Notes: a model not told the origin generated them from the sequence alone. Numbered from the stretch's first letter, positions 1 to 9,402 are shown. The stretch is DNA of 64,000 bases from Trichocoleus sp. (GCA_036702865.1 DATNQD010000064.1:248001-312000); one strand, 5' to 3'. A program made the numbers and translations.

Positions 1-2
1 TA

Positions 3-248
3 AAACGTCGCCCCGAATGGATGACCGAGATTCCGGATTTGTCTGGGGTGAGTGATGCCAACACCAGCAAAAATACTCTCTCTGCTTATCCCCCACCGAC
101 TGCTCGCTCTGCTCGTCCCAAACCCAAAGCAGACCCGGAGCCGATCGATCTGAGCCAGGTGGACACAAAAGATAATGGCTTTATCTGGGTCGCACTGGGG
201 GCGATCGGGCTGGTGGTGGGCGCACTCGTTTGGCTCAGCCAACAGTAA
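3..248 (+). CDS. C-terminal part of an unrecognised membrane-anchored protein (5' truncated)
   Basis: The frame is open to the first base of the window, so this is probably the tail of a longer gene; a Met codon at position 21 could also start a 75-residue protein, but no ribosome-binding site precedes it. The visible part is a polar, Pro/Ser/Lys-rich stretch of about 50 residues followed by one hydrophobic segment (IWVALGAIGLVVGALVWL) that ends two or three residues before the stop. This suggests a C-terminal tail anchor with the bulk of the protein on the cytoplasmic side. It is followed 54 bases later by the PmbA-type gene on the same strand. I do not recognise the family. Confidence 0.45.
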   Translation, partial: KRRPEWMTEIPDLSGVSDANTSKNTLSAYPPPTARSARPKPKADPEPIDLSQVDTKDNGFIWVALGAIGLVVGALVWLSQQ

Positions 249-302
249 ACGAGACAGTTAAGCTACGATGAGTTTTGGATTTTCCTCTACCCCCATCTCA
301 CC

Positions 303-1613
303 GTGAACGATTCCATCCTCGAAAAAATCCTTTCGCTTGCTGCCAACCGCACCGATGCAGCAGAGGTTTACTATGTTTCCAGCCAGGATACGCCGATCGA
401 GTTTGAGAATAATCGGCTGAAGTCTTTACAAACAAAGGCAGTCCAGGGGGTTGCGCTACGGGTGATCTGTAAGGGTCGTTTGGGTTTTGCCAGTTCCACA
501 GATCTCTCGCGACTGGAAGATTTGGTCGATGCGGCAGTCCAAACAGCGGAAATTGGCAGCCCGGTGGAATATGAATTTGCCTCGAATTTCCATAGCTGGG
601 ATGGCTCCGATCGCAGCAGCTTTACCCCACCCTCAACCGCAGAACTGGTCGAAGTGGGCGAGTTTTTGATGAGTGAGGTTCATAAATATAATCCTGAGAT
701 CCTGGTCGATGTTGGCTTTCATGTGCGATCGGGCAATGTCAAAATCGCCACGAATCAGGACGTTTATGCTGAACGCGCCAGCCAAGTGGTCAGTGCCAGT
801 ATTTCTGGAAACCTGGTCAGAGGCGAAGATTTTCTTCAAGCCTACAGCTATGATGTCGGGCGTGATCAGCTACCAAGTTACGATCGCATTTTGAGTGAAC
901 TGCTGCAAAAATATCGTCGGGCTGAAGAATCAGCGCAGATTTCCAGTGGCTCCTATCCGGTTCTCTTCTTGCCCAGAGCCGTTGCCAGTACATTAGGCGG
1001 ATTGTTTGATACGGTGCTTTCGGGGCAGGCGATCGTCCAGAAATCCTCGCCATTGGTCGATAAAGTGGGCGAAAAGCTGTTTGATGAGCGATTGACGCTA
1101 TTTGAAGATCCCAGTTTGGGTGTATCTGCCTGCACCTTTGACGACGAAGGGACTCCCACCAGCCGCAAAGCCTTTATTGAACATGGGCGAGTGATGGGCT
1201 TCTACTGGGATCGACGCTGGGCAGCCAGGGCAGGGCGCGAATCAACCGGCAATGGGTTTCGAGGTGGCTTGTCTCGTCCGGCTCCCGATATGGTGAACCT
1301 CTGTATGGCTCCCGGCAATACCTCAGTTGAGTCGCTGATTGCCAGCATGGATGAGGGGCTGATTGTCGATCAAGTGTTGGGGGCAGGGCAGTCGAACCAG
1401 TTAGCCGGAGAGTTCTCGGTTAATTTGGATCTGGGATACAAGGTCGAGAAAGGAAAAATCGTCGGTCGCGTCAAAAACACGATGGTTGCAGGCAGCATCT
1501 TTGAAGCCTTCCAACATCTCGTCGATCTGGGCGATACGCCAGAATGGGTCGGCGGCGGTGCATATTTACCTTGTATTTTGTTTGAGGAATTGGGCGTTGC
1601 AGCCAGGAGCTAA
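303..1613 (+). CDS. pmbA: PmbA/TldE-type modulator, TldD/PmbA metalloprotease family
   Basis: This 436-residue protein fits the PmbA (TldE) half of the TldD/TldE protease. That heterodimer degrades unfolded peptides and trims some ribosomally made peptides in the cytoplasm. The body shows the family pattern: an N-terminal domain with the EFENNRLKS stretch near residue 35, and a C-terminal beta-rich domain ending in LDLGYKVEKGKIVGRVKNT and AGSIFEAF. The HExxxH zinc motif of TldD is absent, which is normal for the TldE subunit; a TldD partner is expected elsewhere and is not in this window. The start is GTG. Family assignment is firm; the physiological substrate in cyanobacteria is unknown. Confidence 0.88.
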   Translation: MNDSILEKILSLAANRTDAAEVYYVSSQDTPIEFENNRLKSLQTKAVQGVALRVICKGRLGFASSTDLSRLEDLVDAAVQTAEIGSPVEYEFASNFHSWDGSDRSSFTPPSTAELVEVGEFLMSEVHKYNPEILVDVGFHVRSGNVKIATNQDVYAERASQVVSASISGNLVRGEDFLQAYSYDVGRDQLPSYDRILSELLQKYRRAEESAQISSGSYPVLFLPRAVASTLGGLFDTVLSGQAIVQKSSPLVDKVGEKLFDERLTLFEDPSLGVSACTFDDEGTPTSRKAFIEHGRVMGFYWDRRWAARAGRESTGNGFRGGLSRPAPDMVNLCMAPGNTSVESLIASMDEGLIVDQVLGAGQSNQLAGEFSVNLDLGYKVEKGKIVGRVKNTMVAGSIFEAFQHLVDLGDTPEWVGGGAYLPCILFEELGVAARS

Positions 1614-1670
1614 GCAGGTGGCAGGTGGTAAGGGTGGGGAGAACGCAGGAATTGTGCTAGTTTTCTTTTG

Positions 1671-1722
1671 ACCCATTGCCATTGCTGACTCATTACCCAT
1701 CACCCATTCCCACTTACCCATG
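1671..1722. repeat. Degenerate CCCATTAC-type short tandem repeats
   Basis: The spacer before the DUF3153 gene is built of imperfect copies of acccatt / cattaccc / catcaccc, about seven units. Related strings lie on the other strand near 6355-6395, and a looser version (repeated ccctta/cctcat) lies at 4195-4235. Such low-complexity CCCAT-type spacers are common between cyanobacterial genes. No function can be read from it. Confidence 0.5.
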
Positions 1723-2622
1723 ACCCGATCGCCCAAAACAATGAAGTACCAGAGCAAGACTTCTCCTTATTCTTCAAGATCTGGAACGCAAAGTTCTTCG
1801 TGGGGTTTGCTGCGATCGACGCTGCGGCTACTCGTCAAACTGCGAGTGCTGTGGATTATTTTAGTGGCGGTGCTGTTTCTTTCGGGTTGCGTCCGCTATG
1901 AAGTGGGAATGAATTTTGCCGATGCAAATCATGGGGAATGGGTGCAGCGAATTCGACTGGAAAAGCAAACAACTAGCCTGGGAGAAACGATCGCTACTGC
2001 CTGGTTTGATAGCCTGGAGCATAAGGCAGAAACGCTGGGGGGGCAGGTGCGCCATCCTTCCGAACACGAATTATTGATCCAAATTCCTTTCTTTAATGCC
2101 AGCGATTTGGAGACAAAATTTAATCAGTTTTTTCAGTCTGAGAATCGGCAACTCGAACAATCAGGCGGCTATTGGAAAAAACGAGATGCAAAGCTGCCCG
2201 AATTGGAGTCTCGTTTGCACATTAAAACAAACAATTTTGTGTTCCGAGAACGCCATTATCTAGAGCTGAATCTCGATCTCCGATCGCTAGAAACACTAAC
2301 CAATGAAGCCGGAATTTCGCTCGATCCAGAACAGCTTTTAGACCTAGAATTCCGACTTACCACTCCGTGGGGAGCGCAAATCATTTCATCTGAAGGGATG
2401 TCTGAAGCGATCGTGTGGCAGCAGGGCAAACAGCTCGTCTGGACGCTCAAACCTGGAGAAGTGAATCATCTTGAGGCAGTTTTTGCCGTCCCAAATCCAC
2501 TCGGTACAGGCTTTGTTGGCATTGCCATTTTTGTACTGCTAGGAATGTTTGTTAAGTTCCTGATGCTGCCTCCCACCGCCGTTCTACCCTTCCCAGAAAC
2601 GCCTGATCTAAAGCCAGAATAG
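1720..2622 (+). CDS. DUF3153 cyanobacterial lipoprotein/membrane protein
   Basis: A 300-residue protein of the cyanobacteria-restricted DUF3153 type. A hydrophobic stretch at residues 43-56 ends in the lipobox LSGC (Cys57), so it is probably lipid-anchored after cleavage. The exported part carries the family-like GMNFADANHGEWVQRIRLE stretch. A second hydrophobic segment near residues 264-282 is followed by a short Pro-rich tail, which would anchor the C-terminus in the membrane as well. The unusually long polar leader before the signal (about 40 residues) suggests that translation may start at an internal Met such as the one at 1741. No enzymatic motif is visible and the function is unknown. 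Confidence 0.75.
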   Translation: MTRSPKTMKYQSKTSPYSSRSGTQSSSWGLLRSTLRLLVKLRVLWIILVAVLFLSGCVRYEVGMNFADANHGEWVQRIRLEKQTTSLGETIATAWFDSLEHKAETLGGQVRHPSEHELLIQIPFFNASDLETKFNQFFQSENRQLEQSGGYWKKRDAKLPELESRLHIKTNNFVFRERHYLELNLDLRSLETLTNEAGISLDPEQLLDLEFRLTTPWGAQIISSEGMSEAIVWQQGKQLVWTLKPGEVNHLEAVFAVPNPLGTGFVGIAIFVLLGMFVKFLMLPPTAVLPFPETPDLKPE

Positions 2623-2715
2623 TCAAATCAGCTTGAGATCATTTAGCGTTTGATTTTGTTCGCTGTTCTAGTCGATCAAACGTCAGGGAAACCATTGGTT
2701 CAAGCACGATCGGCA

Positions 2716-4200
2716 TCAGGAAAACATCGCTTTAATCTGCTCATAATTCACTTTACCCTGAGCATTCCGGGGGATGCACTCGATCGACTTCCATCTCTTA
2801 GGGCATTTAAAGCGGCTCAGTTTAGATTGGAGTAAGGTTTCCAGGTCTGCGATCGAAACTGATTCTGCGATCGGCACAATCATAGCTGCAATGACCTCTC
2901 CCCACTGGCGATCGGGTAATCCAACCACACAAACATCTGAGACAAGCCCGGTTGCTCGAATCGCTGACTCCACTTCTACCGGAAAAACATTTTCGCCGCC
3001 CGTAATAATTTTTTGACTGGTGCGCCCGACAATATGCAGATAGCCTTCTGGATCGAGATAGCCCAGGTCATCAGTGAGGTAATTAAGAATTGGGGACAGC
3101 GGGTCAGAGGTGGGGTAGTAGCCGAGGAAGAGAGAGTGCGACTGAATGGCGATCGTACCAATTTCTCCCGGTTGCAGAGACTCACCCTTTTGTCCCTGAA
3201 CTGTAATTTTGGCGTGGGGAAGTACCTGCCCAGACCCCGATCGTCCTGCTAAAAAGTCTTCTGGTTTGAGGGTAGCGACCTGGGAAGCGGTTTCGCTCAT
3301 GCCATAAGTGGGAGCAAGGCGAAGGTGATGCGATCGAGCCAGATCCAGCAACTCTGTCCAGGCAGGTGCCCCCCCCAGGAGAATCGTGTGAAAGCGAGAA
3401 AGCCAGAGCAGGTTTTCCGAATTTTGCAGAAGCCGTTGTAGCTGCGTTGGAACCAGGGAAAGAAAAAACTCAGCCGGATCAATCTGCTGTACTTGATGTT
3501 CTAGTTCTTTTGTCGAAAAGATCGCCAGTTTTCCGCCTGTGAGAAACGATCGCATAAACTGCATCAGCCCACTGACATGAAACAGCGGCAGAACACAGCA
3601 AGAATGAAGGCGATCGATCTGAAAATAGGCTCGACCTCCCATTACCGAAGCCGTCATCGTTTCCCAGGTGTGCATTGCAAAGCGAATTTGCCCCGATGAT
3701 CCTCCCGTTGGGATCAAGATCAAAGGTTTAGCAAACCCACCCAGTCCAGTCCAGTGTTGTTGGGGTGAGGCAGAAAGGCAGGCAACTTGCTCACGGCATT
3801 GCCCCAAAAATTCCCTCGTTCTGGAGGGCTTTGAAAGCCTAAAGTTGGGGAACTGAGCGCGCAAATCATCTTTATCTTGATATCGAGTCAAAGTTCCCTG
3901 CTGCCCGATCCACTGCGGCTGAACCAAATCAAGGACTTGTTGTTGCTCGGCATCCGACCAAAGTGGATTACCCAAAACCACCGAAAACCCAGCCGCACAA
4001 GCTGCCACAAAATTTGCCAAAAACGCAAGCGGTTCAGCCTCCAACAACAAGACGGTCGATCGCCCCTGCGAACTGCCCCAATCCTGCAAAACGCGAAACC
4101 GCGACTCTGCCAGTTCAGCCAACTTCTGAGCATCAACCCCAATCAGCCAACCTTCACCTGCTCGCTGCCCCAACCCCCCAATCAATGCTTCACCCTTCAT
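2716..4200 (-). CDS. menE: 2-succinylbenzoate-CoA ligase (MenE)
   Basis: MenE activates o-succinylbenzoate to its CoA thioester with ATP, a step of phylloquinone/menaquinone synthesis; phylloquinone is the A1 cofactor of photosystem I. The 494-residue protein has ANL-superfamily signatures: phosphate-binding loop PTGGSSG at about residues 164-170, YGMSETAS at 299-306, the ITGGENVFPVEVE hinge region, and a C-terminal NAQGKVNY with the adenylation Lys. It lies 17 bases downstream of menC on the same strand, so the two are very likely co-transcribed. Identification rests on both motifs and this neighbourhood. Confidence 0.92.
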   Translation of the reverse strand: MKGEALIGGLGQRAGEGWLIGVDAQKLAELAESRFRVLQDWGSSQGRSTVLLLEAEPLAFLANFVAACAAGFSVVLGNPLWSDAEQQQVLDLVQPQWIGQQGTLTRYQDKDDLRAQFPNFRLSKPSRTREFLGQCREQVACLSASPQQHWTGLGGFAKPLILIPTGGSSGQIRFAMHTWETMTASVMGGRAYFQIDRLHSCCVLPLFHVSGLMQFMRSFLTGGKLAIFSTKELEHQVQQIDPAEFFLSLVPTQLQRLLQNSENLLWLSRFHTILLGGAPAWTELLDLARSHHLRLAPTYGMSETASQVATLKPEDFLAGRSGSGQVLPHAKITVQGQKGESLQPGEIGTIAIQSHSLFLGYYPTSDPLSPILNYLTDDLGYLDPEGYLHIVGRTSQKIITGGENVFPVEVESAIRATGLVSDVCVVGLPDRQWGEVIAAMIVPIAESVSIADLETLLQSKLSRFKCPKRWKSIECIPRNAQGKVNYEQIKAMFS

Positions 4201-4217
4201 TCCTCATCCCTTATGCC

Positions 4218-5183
4218 TTATTCCTCGTCCCTTAACCAATCCCCCACCCCAAAGCCGATCGCCCGACTCGCAGGCGGTGAGGAAGGAATAAAGGATTGTT
4301 CGATATAATTCCTGCCGATCGCGGTTTCCAGAGCAGATGACCAAACGACATCGGGCTGATGCTGCCAGCAAAATTTTCGCAGTCGAGCGGGTGAGCCTGC
4401 AATAGCAGGTTTGATCACAAAAATACTACGCCATCCTTTTTGGTAACAGGCTTCTAGGTGGGCGATCGTTGCGACTGACTCATCCAGCGCGATCGGGGTT
4501 TTATAGGATTGGCTTAGAGCGAGGAGACAATCAAACTCACTGGGCAGCAGCGGTTGCTCAACGAATTCGATTTGGGCTGAGCCGGATTGATTCATTCGAT
4601 CGCAATATTGCATCCACTGATTTGCGGTTTCCCAGGTCAAGCCCCCGTTTGCATCTAGACGCAGGTTTGCCGCAACAGGCAGATCACCCAGCAGCAGATC
4701 CAAATATTTCATCTCCTGGGCGATCGGTTCAACTCCAATTTTCCACTTAAAGGTGCGGTTTCCTGCTGTCCAGGCAGATTGCCATGCGTTCAGCGCTGAT
4801 ATGCCAGTGGGCAGAAGATAGCTAGACTGAAGCACTTGATTCTGCTTCGGAGAACTCTGGGTCAGCATCTCCCAGGCAGACTCAAACCCAAACTGACAGA
4901 CAGGCAGGCGATCGGGGATCTGTTGAATTTGAGCGACAGAAATTTTGCCTCCCAAGTTCTGACAGAACGAAAGCACCTGATCCAGCGTTTCTGTGCCGAA
5001 CCAGGGAATCGGAGCCATTTCGCCTCTGCCAACTCGTCCTTCAGCATCCTGCAAACACAACACAAACCCCTCGCGGACAGTCCACCATCCATGAGCGGTT
5101 TGCAGTGGTTTCTTAAACGATCGACGGTAGGGCTGAAGCGCGATCGAAAAAGAGCCGATCACCTGATTCACTCCCAACCCCAA
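4218..5183 (-). CDS. menC: o-Succinylbenzoate synthase (MenC)
   Basis: An enolase-superfamily enzyme that dehydrates SHCHC to o-succinylbenzoate in the phylloquinone pathway. Key residues are visible: the KWK motif at 146-148 (catalytic Lys), metal ligands Asp177 (LRLDANG), Glu209 (FVEQP) and Asp234 (ALDES), and the second Lys258 (FVIKP). The longest frame starts with TTG at 5183, three bases after the stop of the upstream DUF3318 gene; a GTG at 5171 is an alternative start. It is followed by menE. The 321-residue length is typical. Confidence 0.92.
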   Translation of the reverse strand: MGLGVNQVIGSFSIALQPYRRSFKKPLQTAHGWWTVREGFVLCLQDAEGRVGRGEMAPIPWFGTETLDQVLSFCQNLGGKISVAQIQQIPDRLPVCQFGFESAWEMLTQSSPKQNQVLQSSYLLPTGISALNAWQSAWTAGNRTFKWKIGVEPIAQEMKYLDLLLGDLPVAANLRLDANGGLTWETANQWMQYCDRMNQSGSAQIEFVEQPLLPSEFDCLLALSQSYKTPIALDESVATIAHLEACYQKGWRSIFVIKPAIAGSPARLRKFCWQHQPDVVWSSALETAIGRNYIEQSFIPSSPPASRAIGFGVGDWLRDEE

Positions 5184-5186
5184 CTT

Positions 5187-5831
5187 CTAGCTGTATTCTG
5201 GACGAGGACTCTTAGCTTTCTCTTTTGCCTTTGCCGCACTCTTCTTCAGTGCATCTAGCCGAGCCTCATACCGCTTCCGCAGCTTTTTCTTGGGGCTTTG
5301 CTCAATTAAAACTTTCAGCGCACTTCCCAGGCTCTTATAAGCGTTGGGCAGGGTATAGCCAAAGCGAGTTGCCAGAGCAATGGCTTTTTCGTCTGCATCG
5401 ACGGCTTCTTTCAGCGTTTTTTCGCCATTATTGCGAACATAGAGCCGCCAGCCCGACACACCGCACAGCAACAGAGCCAGAACCAGCAGCAAGCCATCCT
5501 GTACCCAGAGTTCTCCGACTGCGCCGCCTAAACCGATCGCCAGAGCCGCCATTTCCCAGCCGTCCCGGGGAATCGTATCATTTTGAACCCGGGCAACTTC
5601 ATGCCAAAACAGCAGGTTTCGCTGATCCAACGCCAACTGATCCCACTTTGCCAGGTCAACCTGAACCTCAACCTGATCCTTCCCAATCTCTTCGGAGGTA
5701 ATCAAGGGAGGATTCACTGCGGTGGAAGCTTCAACCGTTACCCAACTTTTTAACTCAGGCGGAAGTAGGCTTTTCAGCCGCCGAAGTTCGCTCAAATCAG
5801 ATCTTGCGGTGGATGTGGCGTAAGAGGTCAT
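5187..5831 (-). CDS. DUF3318 conserved cyanobacterial membrane protein
   Basis: A 214-residue protein matching the cyanobacterial DUF3318 pattern as I remember it: an N-terminal region with LSELRRLKSLLPPELKSWV, a middle part with NLLFWHEVARVQND, then two adjoining hydrophobic segments at roughly residues 93-127, and a very basic C-terminal tail rich in Lys and Ala. The HEVAR stretch looks like a fragment of a metallopeptidase HExxH but lacks the second His, so no protease activity is claimed. It sits three bases upstream of menC and is probably the first gene of a DUF3318-menC-menE operon. Its role is unknown. Confidence 0.78.
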   Translation of the reverse strand: MTSYATSTARSDLSELRRLKSLLPPELKSWVTVEASTAVNPPLITSEEIGKDQVEVQVDLAKWDQLALDQRNLLFWHEVARVQNDTIPRDGWEMAALAIGLGGAVGELWVQDGLLLVLALLLCGVSGWRLYVRNNGEKTLKEAVDADEKAIALATRFGYTLPNAYKSLGSALKVLIEQSPKKKLRKRYEARLDALKKSAAKAKEKAKSPRPEYS

Positions 5832-5992
5832 GAACTCAGCCCTGCAAACAATAAGGAGTTACTGATGATTGCTTTATATGGAGTATAGCGGTCTTTCACG
5901 CTCTCATGTCCTATCTTAGCGATCGATGCCGCTGCCGGGAGAAATGGACGGGTACCCTAGAACTCTATGGGCTTTTATGGGCTTTAGCAGAC

Positions 5993-6346
5993 TCATAGCC
6001 CTAGTTTTTCTCGAACCGCAGCTTCATCGCGGAAGCCCACCGCAACGGCTGTTTTATCCTTCACAAAAAGGGGTCTTTTGAGCAGCATGGCATCTTGAGC
6101 GAATGCCTCGATCCACTGATCATCTGTCCAGTTATTTTTCTCATCGCCAAGCGATCGATAGGACTGCCCAGACGTATTTCGCATTGGTTTTGAGCCTAAT
6201 TTCTCGACCCAGCTTCGGATCATTTCTCGGCTCGGTGGCTGCTCTTTGGTATTGACAAATTCATACTGAATACCGTTTGCTCCAAGCCACTGAAACGCTT
6301 TTTTGCAAGTGCCACATCCGGGGATGCCGTAAACCTGAATAGACAT
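5993..6346 (-). CDS. Spx/MgsR/ArsC-like thioredoxin-fold protein
   Basis: A 117-residue protein of the ArsC/Spx superfamily. The CxxC motif CGTC at residues 11-14 follows a beta strand (IQVYGIPG), and the body ends with the usual LLKRPLFVKDK and GFRDEA stretches. Family members include glutaredoxin-dependent arsenate reductases and the RNA-polymerase-binding regulators Spx and MgsR. The CxxC with short length and the general Spx-like layout favour a redox-sensing protein, but arsenate reduction cannot be excluded. It appears to be a single gene; its leader contains CCCATTAC-type repeats. Confidence 0.8.
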   Translation of the reverse strand: MSIQVYGIPGCGTCKKAFQWLGANGIQYEFVNTKEQPPSREMIRSWVEKLGSKPMRNTSGQSYRSLGDEKNNWTDDQWIEAFAQDAMLLKRPLFVKDKTAVAVGFRDEAAVREKLGL

Positions 6347-6508
6347 AAGGTGAGATTGTGAATAGGTGATGGGGTAATTAGCAATGGGTAATCGATAACT
6401 CGACTATCAGCGACTCTGAACAGCAGCTCAAAGTCCCCCAGAATTGAGAGATTTAGAAGGCAAGACAAGGCTCAACTTTCTCTTTAAAGGCTGAAAAGAC
6501 TGAGGCTT

Positions 6509-7771
6509 TTAGGGAGTCATGACGGTGAGTCCGCCCGGAATACACTCTACCTCAATTGGCGTTGTGCCAATAATTTCACCATCCACGACAACCTTTTGCG
6601 GCGGATTTGTAGTCACTTTCAGTCGTTTTGCGCCCAGGTGAGCAATATTGGGGCTGTCTATAGGCTTGAGCAGGGCAGAGCCTAAGAGTCGAGCGATCGT
6701 CCGAATTGCCTCTAGTTTGGTGGAAGCACTGGCGATCGTCACGTCTAATAAGCCATCATCAAACACCACTTGTCCGATGCCCTGAGCCAGCACTGACGTA
6801 ATCGGGGCAGCATTGGCGATCGTAATGGCTCCTGCCTGAAACTTTTCGATCTTGCCATCCACTTCAATTTCGGTGTCAAAAAGTTGCTGTTCGTCCAACT
6901 GTTGCCAGCCTGCCATCAGATAGGCTAGCGCCCCCCAGCGGTCTTTAGCAGCGCGATCGGCACGTTCAACCGTTTCGGCTTCCAGCCCAATTCCTGCCAG
7001 CAGAATCATAGGTAATCCATTACAGCGAGCCGCATCCACAATTTTTCGCTGTCCGGTGAGGATGGTTTGGCAGGCATTTTGAATTGGAGACAATCCAGCA
7101 GGAATCCCCAGGGCTGACGCAAAAGCATTGGCTGTGCCTCTGGGAATGATGCCGAGTGGAATTCCTGTGTTGATCAAGCTTCCGGCAACGGCTGAAACGG
7201 TTCCATCTCCCCCGGATGCGATGACTAAATCTGCTTGTGCCTCGATCGCCTTTTGAGCTAGGTCTTCAGCGCAGATATCAGCGGTGGTTTCGTGAACCTC
7301 CAGATGCATCGAGGGTTCTAGCAAATCACGAATCAACTGTAGTTCCTGGTCAGAATTACCCTGACCTGCCACTGGGTTAAAGATCAGATGAGCAATTTGA
7401 GTTTTTGCCAGCGCATTGATCAGGATGTCGGCTGTCGCCAGGTTCGTGGCAAAAGGCACGTTATGGATGTTACAGATACGCGAGATCAGCTCGATTCCAG
7501 GCTCAAAACGCTGAGCATAGAGGGCATCGGTCAGAAAGATGACAGCCCCAACTTTTTTTGAGGCAATTTCTGCCGCAATCTGGCTGTCCCCGCCCACCGC
7601 CCCAGGAAGCATTATATTAACTTCTAGCCCAAGCACTTCCTGAAGCCGTCTCCCAGTGTTTTCAGTGGCAATGACGCGATAGCGAGCAAAAACGGGGAGC
7701 CGATCGCGGACTATGCTGACTAATTCATCCTTACGGCTATCGTGGGCAATCAGAGCGATCGTTGCAGGCAT
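6509..7771 (-). CDS. Methylglyoxal-synthase-like domain fused to a diacylglycerol/lipid kinase
   Basis: A 420-residue two-domain protein. Residues 1-120 align with E. coli methylglyoxal synthase: IALIAHDSRK (His10, Asp11), NTG at 37-39, PGAVGGD with Asp61 at the catalytic Asp71 position, and PFATNLATAD. However, the positions of E. coli His98 and Asp101 are Phe88 and Gly91 here, so methylglyoxal synthesis is doubtful. Residues about 128-420 form a YegS/BmrU-type lipid kinase with NPVAG, the ATP-binding GGDGTV, PRGTANAFA and a GLLDVTIA stretch. The likely activity is ATP-dependent phosphorylation of a lipid or sphingoid-like substrate, with the N-terminal domain perhaps acting as a phosphate-binding sensor (inference). 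No operon partner is evident. Confidence 0.85.
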   Translation of the reverse strand: MPATIALIAHDSRKDELVSIVRDRLPVFARYRVIATENTGRRLQEVLGLEVNIMLPGAVGGDSQIAAEIASKKVGAVIFLTDALYAQRFEPGIELISRICNIHNVPFATNLATADILINALAKTQIAHLIFNPVAGQGNSDQELQLIRDLLEPSMHLEVHETTADICAEDLAQKAIEAQADLVIASGGDGTVSAVAGSLINTGIPLGIIPRGTANAFASALGIPAGLSPIQNACQTILTGQRKIVDAARCNGLPMILLAGIGLEAETVERADRAAKDRWGALAYLMAGWQQLDEQQLFDTEIEVDGKIEKFQAGAITIANAAPITSVLAQGIGQVVFDDGLLDVTIASASTKLEAIRTIARLLGSALLKPIDSPNIAHLGAKRLKVTTNPPQKVVVDGEIIGTTPIEVECIPGGLTVMTP

Positions 7772-8061
7772 AGGTCGTTGCTTATCTTTCGGGAGTTAAG
7801 GACTTTGTGATGAATCTCTCTATGGCAGAGCCAACAGCCTTGAAGAAGGGCTAGATATTGCTACGGATTCTAAATGCAAATTCTTGATTTTAGAAGATTA
7901 CCTGAGAAAAATCCCGTATCTTTAGCAGGATTTTGATCCAGGAAAAATAACTTTTCTGCGGTTGCCTCCAGTTTTGTAGAATGGTTCCAACCTCCTTGTC
8001 TCAGGATTCCTTATCAAAAGTTTAGAAACCGATAAGAATTGATAGCAATTATCCAACTCCT

Positions 8062-9402
8062 ATGCAAGAACTGACTCGCCCGATCGCCGCTTCCCCAACT
8101 CGTGAAGAACTGGAAGCCTTCTGGATGCCGTTTACTGCAAATCGGCAATTTAAGGCAAATCCACGTTTGTTTGTTGCTGCGAAGGATATGCACTATACGA
8201 CAGTTGATGGTCGTCAGGTGCTTGATGGAACCGCAGGCTTATGGTGCGTGAATGCCGGACATTGTCGCCCGCACATTGCCGAAGCCATCTCGAAGCAGGT
8301 TAACACAATGGACTACGCACCTGCCTTTCAGATGGGACACCCGGCAGTATTTCAGCTTGCCGATCGCCTCGTCAAAATGCTTCCTGGCTATGATCACGTT
8401 TTCTTTGTCAACTCTGGCTCTGAGGCAGTGGACACAGCCCTGAAAATGGCGATCGCTTATCACCGGGCACGCGGAGAAGGAACTCGGCAACGGTTGATTG
8501 GACGGGAAAGAGGCTATCACGGAGTTGGCTTTGGTGGCATTTCAGTTGGTGGTATTGGTCCCAATCGCAAATTCTTCGGCAGTCTGCTCACCGGAGTGGA
8601 TCACTTACCTCACACGCACAACCTGGAGCACAACGCCTTCAGCAAAGGACAACCCGAGTGGGGCGCACATCTGGCAGATGAACTGGAACGGCTTGTGGCA
8701 TTGCATGATGCCTCCAATATTGCTGCCGTGATTGTCGAACCGGTGGCAGGCTCAACAGGCGTACTCATTCCGCCTAAAGGTTATCTGGAGCGGCTGCGGG
8801 CAATCTGCGATAAGCACGGGATTTTGCTGATTTTTGATGAGGTGATCACTGGTTTTGGGCGCTTAGGCACTGGCTTTGCCACAGACTATTTCGGCGTCAA
8901 GCCCGACTTGATTACAGTCGCCAAGGGCATTACCAATGGTACGGTGCCGATGGGAGCCGTCTTTGCGCGCGAGGGCATCTATGACACCTTCATGAATGCA
9001 CCGGAAGGCGCGATCGAACTGTTGCATGGTTACACCTATTCTGGGCATCCGGTCGCTTGTGCAGCATCACTGGCAACGCTGGATGTCTATGAGCAAGAAG
9101 GGCTATTCCAGCGGGCACAAGAGCTATCGGGCTACTGGGAAGAGGCAATTCACTCGCTGAAGCACATTCCTGCTGTCATTGACACGCGCAATCTGGGTTT
9201 AGTTGCCGGAATCGAGCTAGAACCAATGCCCGGAAAGCCAACGGCTCGTGCCTTTGAGTGTTTCTTGCGCTGCTATGAACAGGGCTTACTAATTCGCACT
9301 ACGGGCGATATTATTGCCCTCTCGCCGCCGCTGATTGTGGAGAAGCACCATATTGATGAAATGATCGATATCTTGGGCAAGGTGATCAAAGAACTGCCCT
9401 AA
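8062..9402 (+). CDS. Beta-alanine (omega-amino acid):pyruvate-type aminotransferase, class III
   Basis: A 446-residue PLP enzyme of aminotransferase class III. The N-terminus (EAFWMPFTANRQFKANPRLF) closely resembles the omega-amino-acid:pyruvate transaminases that convert beta-alanine plus pyruvate to malonate semialdehyde plus alanine. The PLP site includes FDEVITGFGR and the lysine in VAKGITNG; HGYTYSGHPVACAA is also typical. Substrate is inferred from similarity and from the dihydropyrimidinase and carbamoyl-hydrolase genes 8-12 kb away. The gene stands alone with a 290-base leader in which I see no clear signal. Other omega-amines, such as 4-aminobutyrate or taurine, are possible substrates. 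Confidence 0.82.
   Translation: MQELTRPIAASPTREELEAFWMPFTANRQFKANPRLFVAAKDMHYTTVDGRQVLDGTAGLWCVNAGHCRPHIAEAISKQVNTMDYAPAFQMGHPAVFQLADRLVKMLPGYDHVFFVNSGSEAVDTALKMAIAYHRARGEGTRQRLIGRERGYHGVGFGGISVGGIGPNRKFFGSLLTGVDHLPHTHNLEHNAFSKGQPEWGAHLADELERLVALHDASNIAAVIVEPVAGSTGVLIPPKGYLERLRAICDKHGILLIFDEVITGFGRLGTGFATDYFGVKPDLITVAKGITNGTVPMGAVFAREGIYDTFMNAPEGAIELLHGYTYSGHPVACAASLATLDVYEQEGLFQRAQELSGYWEEAIHSLKHIPAVIDTRNLGLVAGIELEPMPGKPTARAFECFLRCYEQGLLIRTTGDIIALSPPLIVEKHHIDEMIDILGKVIKELP

Noticed and set aside
3877-4308. 143-codon plus-strand frame opposite menE and menC
   Set aside because: It is antisense across the junction of two recognised enzymes and has no coherent protein features.
5225-5701. 158-codon plus-strand frame opposite the DUF3318 gene
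   Set aside because: It is antisense to a well-supported gene and its translation is His/Pro/Ser-rich without any domain pattern.
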